Source: Allolobophora icterica (taxonomy: Eukaryota; Annelida; Clitellata; Crassiclitellata; Lumbricidae). From it: a DNA stretch of 64,000 nucleotides. The stretch's first letter is position 1. Every line of letters begins with the position of its first letter. Location: NCBI GenBank assembly GCA_963556255.1, contig OY744604.1:76276736-76340735 (forward strand), in the 5' to 3' direction. The notes beneath the pieces were generated by a model, which was given only the letters and a program-made list of their open reading frames with translations, made no database searches and was not told where the DNA came from. This document shows positions 10,975-22,691 of this stretch, one piece after another. Made by a program: the position numbers and the translations under genes.

Positions 10975-11905
10975 GATTTGTTGGGTGAAGATGATAAATA
11001 ATAGAGGACCGAGAACAGAGCCCCGAGGAACACCAGCAGTGCAGAGAGAAGGGTCCAATCGAGCAGTAGGCCTACCAATACCCACTTTTTGAGATCGATT
11101 GCAGAGGTGGGAAGCTAACCAATTTAAGGCAGTCCCAGATACATCGAAGCTTCTGCTGAGTCTAGAGAGTAGAAGCTCGTGATCGACAATGTCGAAAGCA
11201 GTACTAAGGTCGAGGCAAAATGTGAGGCACGCCTTTCCTTTATCAATAGATGAGAAGATGTTGTCCAGGGTAAAGGCAAGAGCAGTTTCAGTAGAGTAGC
11301 CTTAACGATAAGTTGATTGGTAAGGACTGAAATTTGGAGATGAAGTAATGTGTTTCTTGATCCGTGTGAGGAAGAGACGTTCGAGAATCATAGAAATGTT
11401 GCTAAGGTTGGAAATGGGTCTAAAGTTTGACAGGGTTTTGGTATCCAGGTCAGGTTTCTTAAGTAAAGGCGTGACTAAAGCAGATTTAAAACTCGATGGA
11501 AAGCAGCCTTCAGTAAAAGACAAGTTGGCCAAATGTGCAATAAGGTGGGAGAAAACATCGGAACAGGAGACAAGGAGTGATGTAGGTATGGTCCATCGGA
11601 GAAGATTTGGGAATAGTATGATTAAGGAGAGACAAGACTGTCTTCCAAGTAAGTTACAGGTGGTACATCGCTAAAGACAGTGAAAGAAAAGTCAGGGTCA
11701 AGCAGTAGGTCATTCCATTTAAGTTTGGCAGTGCACTGGGCAATTTTGCATTGAAGATTGTCAAACTTGTTAAGAAAAAATGAAGAGAAGTCAGAGCATA
11801 GTTTTTGGTTCTCTCGTTCCGAGCCTTCAGAGTTGACAGCATCTTTTGAATGCAGAAGCCGCTGGGTGATGCGCCATCGTTCCTGAGGATTCTGAGCACT
11901 TTCAA
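10975..11905 (-). pseudogene. LINE reverse transcriptase N-terminal half
   Basis: Minus strand: NFRPISNLSNISMILERLF near 11420 and SPNFSPYQSTYR near 11310, then FCLDLSTAFDIVDHELLLSR near 11200, SRSFDVSGTALNWLASHLC near 11130, and GVPRGSVLGPLLFIIF near 11020. These are the fingers and palm motifs 1 to 4 of a CR1/L2-like reverse transcriptase in normal order. Stops and frameshifts are present. It continues beyond the LTR insertion at 10.25 kb. Confidence 0.75.
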
Positions 11906-12056
11906 GCTGACGGCGGTATTAAGAGCTCCTGGACTCGTTTATAAGTTTATCTGTACGGCGGCAATGATTACGATCAATGATCAAGGCCTAAGCTTTTCCA
12001 TCTTCGTTCTAATCGGCGACGCTCTCTCTTTGCCGATATTGCCATCTTGTGATGGT

Positions 12057-12925
12057 TTAGAATGTCGCCGAAGAGAAGGTGTTCAGTGTGAGTGTTACAG
12101 TTTCCTTGAGCTGTTCGGCGAATTCACCCGCGTTGTTGGCAGGTGAAGTGAAGAGATCAGAGTCAACAAGCAACTGACTGAACTGAAGTGGATCAACGGC
12201 TTTGATGTTACGATAAACGTGCCTCACAGGTTGAGGATTGCAGTAGGTCTTTAGTTTGCACAATAGAAGCCTGTGGTCTAATACGAGACCAGCGTCGCTG
12301 AGCTCTTTATCGTAAATGAAAGTCCTGTTGTCAGAGGCAAGGCCATCAACGAGGTTATCTCCTCGAGTCGGTACATCAATAAACTGACGAAGGCCGTAGG
12401 TGGAGTAGATATCGGCTACGTCGTCGTTGATATGACCATCAGTCCCAGGGCAGTTCAGATCCCCGCACAACAGAAGTCTTTCGCCAGCCTTGATGTAGAT
12501 GGACGAGATCAGAGTCGTGAGATCGTTGTGGAATTCACCGACTGGACCAGGAGGGGGATAGATGCTGGCGATAGTGATGAATGACGACGAACTTCCGAGT
12601 CGAACCAGCTGAACTTCATACGAGGAAAAGCAAAGCGATTCTGTTTCAGGATGGATTTTGATATCTAATGAGGTCCTACAGATGAATGCGAGGCCACCCC
12701 GAGCTATGGACCGACCGGAAGTTCCGCTGCGGTGGACGTGGAGAACGGAAAAGCCTTCTGGAGCAATATCTCTCTTTAAGCAGTCCAGTGTGTCGGCACA
12801 GATCCATGTTTTGCACAGAGCTAGGATGTCTAGATGTTCGTCTTGGATTATGCCGTGTGTGATGGCAGATCGACGAACAGCGGACCGAATGTTAAAACTG
12901 ACCCTGTTCTCGAGGTCAGCTTCTT
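12057..12925 (-). pseudogene. LINE APE-type endonuclease domain
   Basis: Minus-strand frame with the order of an apurinic-like endonuclease: LDILALCKTWI near 12830 (the usual Glu of T-E-T-W is Lys here), GGLAFICRTSLDIK near 12690, IASIYPPPGP near 12560, LLLCGDLNCPGTDGHIND near 12470 and GLVLDHRLLLCKL near 12270 (the usual S-D-H is L-D-H). Loss of the catalytic Glu and the Ser-Asp-His change mean the nuclease is dead. A frameshift near 12905-12925 separates it from the 2A-bearing leader. Confidence 0.8.
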
Positions 12926-13144
12926 GACATGGACTTTGTGTGAAGCTGGGCCTGGGTTGATTTCGACATCTCCAGACAACAGCAGCAGAAGAGCAACGAC
13001 TGCAGCGGGCAAGGACCGACAACGCCGAGGCCGAAAAGGCCATAGCAGGGTTCGAGACCATAGCAGGGCTCCCGTGATATGTATTAATGCGGAGCATACT
13101 TGTCCAGAAAGCGCTTCCGTGTGCACACCACTTTCGGCTGACAT
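12926..13144 (-). pseudogene. LINE N-terminal leader ending in a 2A ribosome-skipping peptide
   Basis: The minus-strand frame reads LLLLL then SGDVEINPGP, with codons for these residues at 12947-12991. D-V/I-E-x-N-P-G-P is the 2A motif at which the ribosome skips one peptide bond; it is known at the N-terminus of some APE-type LINE proteins in sea urchins, lancelets and other animals. Upstream there is an Arg-rich segment (FRPRRCRSLP) and hydrophobic leucines directly before the motif. It would release the leader from the nuclease-polymerase, but here a frameshift follows within about 10-15 codons, so the downstream protein is not joined. Confidence 0.8.
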
Positions 13145-13170
13145 CCAAAATATCAGCGTACTGTTACCAG

Positions 13171-15034
13171 CAGGCCCGTGTTAAGGGGCCCCGGGGCCCT
13201 GGAGCACTCTGTCATGTTGGGGCCCCTCCGTCCCTTCCCTTTCTCCTGCCCCACCCTACCACTCCCTCCCCTCCCTCCCTTCCCTTTCCCTAATTTAGTA
13301 ATATTCAAATCTCCTCAGACTCTAATCAACAACAAATTCAACAATAATAGTAAGCACATTAATTTTACTCACGCATATTCACATTATTACAGAGCAACAG
13401 CTCAGTGTATAAGTCAGTAAATGGATTGTCAAATTATTTTACACTAGTCAGTAGTCACATTGAATTTTTCATCATCAAACTGTCAACAAACGCGCAAAGG
13501 GGCTATGGATACAGGCAGCAGGCTACAGCGACTCTGTCTTTCCATCACAGTGAGCATGTTAGTACCTTAAGTTCAACTCACATAAGACTCACAACCAGTG
13601 CTTTTTTCTAGAAAAAAAGGTTACGGAACTGAGCAATAGGTTCCGGAACTGAACAATTATGGAGGGGCTAAAATCCCTAGAAAAACGGGAGTAGGGGTAA
13701 GGAGGGGTCTCAGTAAACACTGAAAACAGATCACAACACTGAAATTAAATTAAAATAACTAAATTATTGTCTTTGTTATTAAAATAAATAAATAATTTTT
13801 AGTGGCTGAAAAATGGCGCCGGAAAGCCGTTCCGGCTGAAAAAAGCACTGCTCGCAACTAACGTTCAAACTGTATAGGCTCAAATTGTGTGAACAGAATT
13901 GAATGAATCAGATAAATTGCATAGTTATAAAAAAATGCAAAACACAAAATTTATTTATTGCTATTTTAGGTTTTATGTTGACAGCACTGTCACTGTTATT
14001 CAAGGTAATTTATATTTGCAAAAGTAGCCTATTTTACATAAATAAAATATAACAAACTGACACAGGTGACAGATATATCTTGAAAATACAATATTACAAT
14101 ACTTTTGAAAAGTATATGAAAATAACAAAATAGAATTGTAGACCTAGGTCTACTTTGTATTTTACAGAATGAAATAGTACGGTCCCTACCTTGTATTTTC
14201 ACAGCAAAGCAATTCCTTTACACAGTATAATTAGTATTATAGCCTACCATTAATAAAAAATTTGAAATAAACTGATATATCTACTGCGACTGCCTGCTCT
14301 GGTGAGTAACTCTGAGATTCATAGCCTACCAGAATTTCTGATTCTGCGGCCTCTTAAGGAATAAACATAGTTTTAAAATGATCGTCGTTGTTGATAGACT
14401 GAATTGCACTTGCAGACATCTCATTTTCCTTAGAACTCTAAATTGCGTAGGCCTATCATCGTCAAGTTCGTCAACGATCGATCTGCCGACTATTTCCGGC
14501 TCACTGCCATCAAGCCATACAGTCATAGGCACACCATCAGACACAGTACTACTATCTTATTTTTGAAAGAACGTTGTCAGATGTGGGGTTTTAGTTAACA
14601 CCAAGATTTCGCGTCACTAGTTTGCGTTTTGCAGCACGTTTGAAAGGCCCTCTGACATACTTGCGAGTAGGCCTACTCGACATTATGGACTGAATAGCCT
14701 ACTTTAAGTCTAAGTTATAAGGACTAAAACTACAGCAAAGTTACCGTAGTTAGTGAGTTACGCACAAGTCGGAACTACATGTCAACAAGATGATGAAATA
14801 ACCAAAGGGATAAATAAAATATCTGGAGTCTTGACATTACTATTAATCTAGGCTGAGTGCAGAGTAATGTCACTTGTCGCCGCATTGGAATAAAAATGAA
14901 TTCCATTTTTTCGCCAAAAGTGAATTCAATTGCAATTAGAGACGCAGAAAAAACGAATCATATTTGGGGGCCCTTTGGTCGTCGGTGGCCCCGGAGCACG
15001 TGCTCCGTGTGCTCCAGTGGTTAACCCGGCCCTG
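13171..15034. mobile_element. hAT-like insertion with CAGGGCCGG-type ends
   Basis: The left end reads CAGGCCCGTGTTAA; the right end, on the other strand, reads CAGGGCCGGGTTAA, a good imperfect terminal inverted repeat. Subterminal GGGGCCCC and GGAGCAC sequences recur at both sides (13190-13240 and 14970-15020). The interior is AT-rich with no transposase. The element splits the 5-prime part of the LINE. No clean 8-bp duplication: CTGTTACC on the left and CTGATGACC on the right are only similar. Confidence 0.5.
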
Positions 15035-15669
15035 CTGATGACCAACGACAGTAAGAACTGACGAATGCTATGCGTACGTGTGTTTTGTTAACAAAGCATT
15101 TTAAATGTACGTCGGTCATTTTTGCGTGATAACGGTCGCATAACGTTGGTAGCCGAATAGAAGGGTTTGTGATATTGACGTTACCATGCTCGACGATTTG
15201 GAAGTCCGATTCAATGAAGCCAAGTAAATATTAAAAACAAAGTAGAAAACACAATAAACTTGAAAATTTAGAGAAAATACTGGTGGTTTTCAACGGGTAA
15301 AATCCTTGAGCGTCCATCTTGGCACGTGAATTCATTCCGCATCCTTTTCTTTTGGCATTTTAGATAACTTAGAAAAAACTTTTTAAAATTTTATTTCTTG
15401 TACTGTGCTATTTCATAAAGTATTTATTTCTGAAATGATGACGTAAATAGTAACGTAAATTAGCTGAATCCTTGAAAGTACGGAAACAACGTAAGGAAAA
15501 TCAGACAGCAAAATTAAACAGAAAATGAAAAAAATTATCAGATAGTAAATAAATAAATAAACTTACGTACAAAAATAAAAGACGGAAAAAACTATAAGAA
15601 AAATAAAAAAACGAAAAAACGAGGTTTTTTGGAAAAAAGAAAAAAAGAAAAAAACGGTTTTAACAACAG
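15035..15669. other. Unannotated, with A-rich stretch
   Basis: The first 60 bases may be the remaining 5-prime end of the 2A LINE. 15480-15660 is rich in A and AAAAAC/AAAAG units. No gene seen. Confidence 0.45.
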
Positions 15670-17195
15670 TACTATACTTTAGACCGTCTTTGTTATTAAG
15701 ACCAATCCACTTTCTTGTAGCTATCAAAGGCCTTAAACCTGTTAACCCAGTAAACCGCCTGCTTAAATATGCTGACGACTGTCATCTTTTGATTCAAGCG
15801 TCAGCCACCCTTAACACAGAGGCTGAGCTAGACCATGTTGCTGGGTGGGCTGCCTCAAGCAACCTTAAGCTTAATTGTGCCAAATCTAAGGAAATGATAA
15901 TAAGCCGGCCTCATTCCAAACTGGGAACCCCCCCCCTTTTCTCTGGGATTGCCAGGGTCACTGAGGCGGTCTTCTTAGGTGTGACCATGTCCGATTGCAT
16001 CGGATTCAGTTCCCATGTGCAGCGCCTCTGTGTAAAAGCCGGCCAGTCCCTCTACGCTATCCGATGCCTCAATGCTCATGGGCTTGGGGGGGGGGGCAGC
16101 GGCTGCATGATGTTTAGGGACAGTAGAAAATCACGGTAAAAAAATGCCAAAAACACGGCATACTTTAAAAGAAATCGCGAAAAACACGGCAAAAACACGG
16201 CATCAAAATTTCACAGTTTTCTTGTAACACATTATATGTTTATCTTTCATATTCATTGTTCATTGACAAATTGACAATTGTCAACCATTTGTCAGTCATT
16301 GGTTCCTTGCTGTAGCCTAACGGTTTAGCTGCGAGTAGGCCTATTGAATACCATTACAACATGAAGCGCTAAATTGTCATCTGTCAAATTTTGACGCTGA
16401 GGTGCATTCACCAGTGTGTATTGACTAACGCTCCGTTCTGCCTCAACAGAATTGCCAGGAACTGACAGATATCGAATAGCAAGCTCAAATACTTTCGACT
16501 GTGCAAAACTTTAAACTGCCACAACCAAAAAAAATTGCAACAAACACGGCATTTTTTACGAAAACACGGCAAATGTCAAAAATCACGGAAAACACGGCAA
16601 ATGCCAAAAAACACGGCTTCCGTGTTTGCCGTGTTTTCGTGATTTTCTACTGTCCCTAATGATGTTGTCCGGACGACCACTCTCGCCCGTTTATTGTATG
16701 CCTCGCCGGCCTGGTGGGGCTTTGTAAATGTTGAACAGCGCTCGCGTCTTTGTGCGTTTGTTAGAAGGCTGGTTCGACTAGGGTTTCTGCCAGTAGGCTG
16801 TGAACCTTTTGATGCACTTTGTGCGAGAGCTGACAACGTCATCTGCGCTGCCATACTGCGTAACCCCGGTCACGTCCTCCATGCTCTGCTTCCCCCTATA
16901 TTAAGGCTTGTAGCTATTCCCTCCGCCCCCGCCCGCATAGTCGTGAGATTCCTAAAGCTGATGCGTTGTCCCGGATAAGTTTCATCACCAGAATGCTATA
17001 CCTAAAGTAAAATAAATATATGGACTTTTTCTGTAATATTCTGTAATTTTAATAATCGCCTACTGACAATGTTCCCTTTCCTATTATCTCTTTTACCCAA
17101 CTCCATATCCTATTTAACACGGTTATCAGTTTTTATATTATGTTTCGTGCACCTCTTTGCAGGTGGTTTATTAGAGAACATACTTACTTACTTAT
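15670..17195 (+). mobile_element. LINE fragment with YADD motif, 5-prime truncated, ACTT tail
   Basis: Plus-strand translation starts in the palm: NRLLKYADDCHLLIQ near 15755 keeps the catalytic Y-A-D-D, then SSNLKLNCAKSKEMIIS near 15860 and VFLGVTMSD near 15975. After the MITE at 16115-16658 it resumes in frame order with LLYASPAWWGFVNVEQRSRL near 16690 and AAILRNPGHVLHALLPP near 16850, ending near 16978. A 3-prime region runs to ACTTACTTACTTA at about 17181-17194. The same 3-prime region and tail occur at 49.6-49.8 kb. 5-prime truncated, so immobile. Confidence 0.8.
16115..16658. mobile_element. hAT-type MITE with perfect 8-bp TSD
   Basis: 544-bp insertion in the LINE. Ends TAGGGACAGTAGAAAATCAC and its inverted copy (about 22 bp). 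Direct repeats ATGATGTT at 16107-16114 and 16659-16666 are an exact 8-bp target duplication, and removing the element restores the LINE reading order. Inside, near both ends, AAAACACGGCA-like units are repeated many times. No coding capacity. Confidence 0.92.
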
Positions 17196-18158
17196 TGCCA
17201 CAACCTTTAAAACAGTAAAAAAAATCAACAGTTGACAACTTTCTGCTGATACTGCATAGGATAGCCAGCCTAAAGCGTTCTGGCAAATGCAGATTAAAGA
17301 CACAAACCACATAATAGAATCTTTCGTTAATTTTTGACTAGAACCACAATTGAAGAAGGGCTCTTGTTTTGGAGACGTTGTCCAAGTTTTGAACGTCACA
17401 ACTATATTTTTACCGCCTTTGTCATTGGTACACCCTTTAAAACAGTAAAATACAACAAAATAATGTTAAACTAATATGAAACCGAAACTTAAGTGAATTT
17501 GTTGCAAATGAGAAACAGTATTTGTATTGAATGATTTACAAATTGTAACTCAAACGGTAGAGAAATATTGTTTAATCAATTAATCATATGGATCTATCCA
17601 CGATAGTTCAATGGCAGTATTTCAATAGAAGGTACCGATAGGACTAATCTTTATAAAATACTGTATCTAGCTAGCATATGCCTAAGTTTTAATACTCCAA
17701 GACAAACATATATTTATTTTTTATCAGGCAGATCTAGATATGATATTTCAAGAAGCGTCTTTTATCAAACCGAGTAAATAATTCATTAAACCAAAATTAA
17801 ACGAAAAACAGATTTTCTGGAGAAACAGAAACTCTAGTACGATTGATCAATGTGAGGTTAAAAAACATTCTATTACTTTGAAGAAGCAAGTATTACCTCT
17901 GAAGGGTCTTTACTTTTTGAACTTCTTGCGCGCTTTTTCCTTTAAAAAATAACCAACATAAGATTAATTGAATAGTTACCTGCTTCAATTCGCATTGGGC
18001 CTAGAACGCTAGTTCGTTTTGATACAGGCCTACTACATTGTAAATATGCATTGCATTAGCCTATTTGCAGAAATTAGAACTCGTGTATTTGATCAGGCTT
18101 TGTTTACAGAGGTGTCTTATCCAGTTTTAGCCAAGAAAATCATAATAAATATGATTTT
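17196..18158. other. AT-rich unannotated stretch
   Basis: No supported gene or repeat boundary. Confidence 0.4.
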
Positions 18159-18203
18159 CATGCAGAACAGTTCTTATAATTATTATAAGAATTGTTCTGC
18201 ATG
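18159..18203. repeat. 45-bp near-perfect palindrome
   Basis: CATGCAGAACAGTTCTTATA on the left is answered by TATAAGAATTGTTCTGCATG on the right, with one mismatch in 22-bp arms and almost no loop. Could be the remnant of a small foldback insertion. Confidence 0.8.
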
Positions 18204-18387
18204 CAATTTCAGGTTAATGCAGCTCTTTCCATTAAGAGAGACCTGCCTGAAAGATTCTTGTATACTTCTTAAGCACAAACATCTTTCATGTTTTCAGATC
18301 GTAAAATACAAATCTCTGCGGTTCTATTGTTGTATCTTCGAATTCTAGATAATGAATAATCGAACTTTAACTTGTGAGTATTTGCAT

Positions 18388-18598
18388 CGGGGGCCCGATA
18401 GCGCATTGGATAACATCTGGCGTAGAGTGCGAGAGGTACAGAGATCGAGTCCCATAGGCGGACATGCTTTGTAGGCTGCAATTTGCGCCGTGTATTGCAG
18501 GCTGTCTGTTCTGTTAGTAGTTAAGGTTAATCGCATAACATGTACATGTACAGCGCAGTGCGCTTGCAGGCGCTTAATTAAAGAATAAATATTATTAT
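18388..18598 (+). mobile_element. tRNA-derived SINE
   Basis: Starts GGGGGCCCGATAGCGCATTGG, where TAGCGCATTGG fits an internal polymerase III A box, and has GAGATCGAGTCCC about 45 bases later in the place of a B box. A non-tRNA body follows and it ends in ATAAATATTATTAT. No intact cloverleaf, so it is a SINE and not a tRNA gene. Confidence 0.65.
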
Positions 18599-19397
18599 CC
18601 TCCTAAAGTGAAACTGTCAATGAGTAAAATTTTCTAGGAGAAACAATCAGAGCATTCGATTTTTTTTCATTTTAAAGGTAGTTAGCTTCAACGCCGAATT
18701 TCACCGGAAGTGATCACATAAAATATAATTTATTATAAAAACTAAGCTATCCTGAATGAGGACATGGATAAGACGACGATTTGCCTTAACTGTTCTCTCG
18801 TCTGGATCTACACGGGTGACAGATGGACCCAGCATCATAGTAAAATGACTACCGCTTCGCACTATTACTAGTTTTTACTTTATTAAATAGGCCTAATGCA
18901 GAAACTAAATTAAAATAATGGACTTAGAGAAAATCGTGGACAAACAACTTTCACAGGGTTCCATCTCATTTCTTGTTTAAAAAATCCCTGACTTTCCCTT
19001 AATGTCCAGTTAACTTTCGAAAGAATTCCAGATAGCCTACATCGATAATCAAAAGTTTGAACAAAAACCTATTAATATAATTTAAACTGGTTCCTCCTCC
19101 CTAAACTGATTCCTTTCTACCAATTTGTTTAGAAAAATTTGGTTCAACAAAAATGATAACAGTTTCAGTTACTCAGGCACAACTAATTTCAAATTTCAGA
19201 AGACTAGTAAAGTGTGATGCAATCAACAAACATAATACTGCAGCATTAGTCGAACAAAATAGTAACAGTTCCAGTATAACTCTGGCACGACTAGATTCAA
19301 ATTACTGAATATAGTTTGAAAATATAATTTGAACACAACAGTTAGGCCTATACTGCAGTTGAGACTAGCACAATAACGTCACTCACGGTAGCAGTTT
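18599..19397. other. Unannotated, with a possible hAT end
   Basis: Mostly AT-rich. ACAGGGTTCCATCTC at about 18954 resembles the end of a common hAT-type MITE family, but no partner end was found close by. Confidence 0.3.
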
Positions 19398-20740
19398 CAG
19401 CCATGGGCGTCCGCAGGAATTGTTCTACAGAGGCACACATTTTTAGGGGAGAGAAATTTTCTGAGGGGCACATTTTTTGTAAGGGAAGAAAACTAACGTG
19501 TTTTGCATAGAATAGCTGACTACCTCAATAATTAAGTATTTTCTGCATTGAAAATCGTGTTGGGACTGTTGGAATGATCATAATAATCAAAGGATTTAAT
19601 TTGTGTAAAATATTTTCAAAATCTAGGGGGAAATCGTTCATCCACTGTGAATGTCTGCAGTCAAGTTGTAATTTCAGTGTTTCTTCATTTATCATTTTCT
19701 CTAGTTCATCTATTTCCATGTCAAGCTTATGGTTTTTTTTATTTCTTTAGTCGCTCCTTCTCCCTGGAGCAACCTTCTTGTACTCCTCTGATGCAGCTTT
19801 CCGTTTGCATTCCAATCCTTCTTGGCACCTCCTGTGTGCACCTCTTACGAACTGAAGCACACATTTCTTAATGTTTACACCATCAAACCGCCGAATGCTT
19901 GCACTGAGTCATAAAACGCTCTTTGTGTTACATGTGACTCTGTAGGTTCTCTACTAACATGTCTGCATTAACTGAAAATCCGGATTCAACACTCGCATTC
20001 CCATGTGACAGAGTCAAAATTAAACGCACAATTGAAAACAATTCAACAAAATGTAGATTCTGGCCAATGATGTTGTAGTAGATCCTGTGATTGTGAATAA
20101 TCTTGGAACTACTGTTGCAATTCCCCTGAAGCCAAATTACATAAATACAGACAACTGCATCTTTGATTTGTCGGCAGTCAATGCGGCGATATGGTTCTTG
20201 CAATACAGAATCTAGACGAGCTCCCTCATTCTGCTCTCACCCTTTTGTAGGCCTATTTGGTACTAAGCACGACATTGGACGGACAATTCCGTCCCGCAAC
20301 AGTTCAATAATTTTGGCTGTTGTAGAAGACAGAAACTCTAGAAATTCAATTCGAAATGCCATTCTGTCTTTGTCACACATTGAAACCTCCTATGTGCGCC
20401 TCTTAGTAATTTCATCTTATATCTTTTGGCGAAATATCAATCTTCAGTGTTTCTTCACTAAAGCAGAGAAAGTTTTAGCCTCAGTTATCAACGATTTCTT
20501 CATAAATCGGGTCATTAGTGAAAGCAAAAGATGTGCAGTCTCATTGTTGAGAAAAGGTGCCAGAGGTGATGGTGTCTGAAACGTTTCAAAAACGGTTCAC
20601 ACATAGCACTGACAGATGCAAAAAATGAAATTTTTGCCACAGCCAATTTTTCAGCACACAACTTCTTGACATTGTTACACGTAACTGTTTTGACCATATT
20701 AAATTTTTGCCATTCTTTACGTACTTCTTCGCATCAGAAA
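19398..20740 (-). pseudogene. hAT-like transposase relic (C-terminal half)
   Basis: Minus strand, from 20695 downward: KLAVAKISFFASVSAM and EPFLKRF near 20620, MAFRIEFLEFLSSTTAKIIE near 20320, and LILTLSHGNASVESGFSVNA with DMLVENLQ near 19960. The segment L-S-H-G-N-A-x-V-E-x-G-F-S-V-N is the dimerisation-type C-terminal motif of a hAT-related protein family. The remaining frames to 19550 are broken. ATGGGCGTCCGCAGG near 19402 looks like a hAT terminus and may be the left end of the same element. No intact protein. Confidence 0.6.
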
Positions 20741-20749
20741 ACACCTTAA

Positions 20750-21057
20750 CAGTGGGGTCACAAGGGGTTCAAGGGGTGTGGGCCGCACATGACACCTTCA
20801 AAGGGGGTGACACCAAAATGACAAAAATGACTATTCAACACATTTTTTCTTGAGTTTCCACGTAAATTTATTATTTTTAAATTAACAAAAAGAGATAACA
20901 ACAAAAACATTTTTCGTAAGCCCAGCTTACATGTACTGTATCAGTATCAATTTACCTAAACCTGAAACTCTATTCCAATTTCTTTTTTTGAAAATTCTAA
21001 TGGGGATGACACCGTGCCTTATCGCACTGGGTGACACTAGCCCTAGTGACGCCACTG
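20750..21057. mobile_element. Short hAT-type MITE
   Basis: 308 bp between CAGTGGGGTCACAAGGGG and the inverted CAGTGGCGTCACTAGGG. These are classic hAT termini. Flanks CACCTTAA and CACCTCTG share only their first five bases, so the target duplication is decayed. Confidence 0.7.
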
Positions 21058-21199
21058 CACCTCTGGGAATATTATATTCTCAACCCAACGCATTGCACAG
21101 GACTCCATTTCTTTCCTCGTCCCAGTAGCTAAGTCTAGTTGACCACGTTGAGATATTCTGTTCACGGCCTCGTCAAAGCATACGACAATGTAGTTGGTA

Positions 21200-21273
21200 A
21201 TGATAACACGGTGCCAATCCATGACTAATAATATAATGATAATACGGTGCCAATCCATGACTAATAATATAAG
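21200..21273. repeat. 36-bp tandem duplication
   Basis: Two nearly identical 36-bp units (GATAAcACGGTGCCAATCCA... and GATAAtACGGTGCCAATCCA...) immediately left of the hAT element. Confidence 0.85.
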
Positions 21274-21700
21274 CCATTCTGTAGACCCAGTGGCGTACGG
21301 AGCTTAAATGCCGCCCGGGGCGAGGGCCCAATATGCCGCCCTTGGACACTTAATTTTCTAAATGCTATTTTCTCTAAGATATTGCAAAACGATCATATTA
21401 CATAGGCAATTAAATTTTATTTGTGCAGTTTATAGGGGCCTAGCCTTTCTGGATTTTTCACTTTTCACTGTATTTATTTTGTAATTATCCGTCTTAGCTA
21501 TACATTTTCAACTTACTGAAATTTATTTTATTACATAATTAAACACATTTAATTGCATGATTTGCGACTGTCGCTCACTCACTGTGATATGTTGAAAGAA
21601 TAAGACTTCAATAAGTGATCAGTTCAAAATTAATGACAAAATAATTCAGTCAATTTCTGTTAAAACCAGAAACATTTTAATATTAATTTTAAAAAGAGGT

Positions 21701-21702
<2 letters not shown>

Positions 21703-21747
<45 letters not shown>
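21703..21747. repeat. TA dinucleotide array (left of element A)
   Basis: Pure TA repeat directly abutting the left terminus of the 21748-23432 transposon. Confidence 0.95.
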
Positions 21748-21750
<3 letters not shown>

Positions 21751-22249
21751 GGTGATTCAGAAAATGGGAAATCTAATTTTTGTTGTGCTCTTGTTTTTTC
21801 TGTTCCTTTTGGTATTGAAATAAGCCACAAAAAATTTCAATGAATTTGGATGATGTTTAGTACTGCCTCAACGACTTTGAAATTAGTTAACTTTAACTCG
21901 TTTTGTCCAAAAAATCGAATTTCAGTAAACAACCAATTTTACTGAAAAGCTTAACAGTCAAGTCTAAAAAACAATATAACACTGTCTAAGAAGCCATATC
22001 TATAACCATAGGCATAGCCACATTGATAAATTTTATATTTAAAAAATTTTCAGTGGGTTATACCTCTGCACCCCTACTACTCCTGGATGTCTCCCGGTGT
22101 TGCCTCCTCTTGAATTTAAGTCTGGCTACGTCATTGTCTATAAATTTAAAGGCCAATATGTTTCTAATGAATTAAAATGAAACTCGTTAGAAAGTATACA
22201 ATTATAAGTCCATAATTTCTGTACTGTATTAACTAGAAAAATTAGTGAC

Positions 22250-22402
22250 TCAGGAAAAAGTGCTTTTTGTTTGAATTTGGAAATTGTTTCCGATGGTCTT
22301 CTACAATTTGGAACAAGAATTGTTTTTGATCTCGCTTTGTCGAGTTGAAGGCTAAGGCTAGTGCAATTCCTCTTTCTGCACTGTCATTGACAACTTAAAC
22401 AT
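22250..22402 (-). pseudogene. C-terminal transposase motif of element A
   Basis: Minus-strand reading VVNDSAERGIALALAF then KRDQKQFLFQIVEDHRKQFP and a stop after about 50 residues. The same pattern (V-V-N-D-x-A-E-R, then E/D-Q-x-Q-x-L, then H-R-x-Q/A-F/Y-P) ends the protein in elements B, C and E and is partly present in G. It is the best family marker in this window. Confidence 0.85.
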
Positions 22403-22691
22403 TTGCAGAACATATGAATTAATGAATCATCTGGTTCTTCGAATGCTGCTGAACGAAAGTGATAAATTGGATAAAACGGATACATCATCATTGCCATGAG
22501 TGCAGTTCTTCACAGCCGCTGAGATGTAGGTTGCCTTTCTGTTGCTGACATTTTCGATCCAGTGCAGAAGCAAGATTTGGTGGAAAGATATTCGCAGAAC
22601 GGAACTCATTTTGACTGACTCTCGTAGTCAGATGTCGATGGAATTGGAGTTTTTTGCTCAGTGTTCCTCCACAAAATTTGAAAACTTTTCA

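Larger units (their letters stand above)
9122..13170 (-). mobile_element. CR1/L2-like LINE with 2A peptide, broken by insertions
   Basis: One LINE copy on the minus strand. From its 5-prime side: a leader ending in a 2A-type peptide (12947-12991), an APE endonuclease (about 12925-12057), a reverse transcriptase (about 11905-9200), and an ATT-repeat tail at 9130-9150. The coding order is collinear if two later insertions are removed: a hAT-like element at 13171-15034 upstream of the 2A region and a probable solo LTR at about 10255-10968 between the residues FIIFTQQIS and LQQYADNTQL. Sequence 15035-15100 may be its remaining 5-prime end. Frameshifts and catalytic substitutions show that it is inactive. 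Confidence 0.75.

Noticed and set aside
13087..13420. Pro-rich frames near 13.2 kb
   Set aside because: They span the LINE to hAT-like element joint and a C-rich tract; chance frames.
13163..15042. Exact target duplication for the 13.2-15.0 kb insertion
   Set aside because: Flanks are only similar (CTGTTACC and CTGATGACC), so the hAT call rests on termini alone.
5580..20740. One hAT transposase gene joined from the zinc finger at 5.6-5.9 kb and the C-terminus at 19.5-20.7 kb
   Set aside because: On the minus strand the C-terminal part lies upstream of the N-terminal part, so the order is wrong for one gene.
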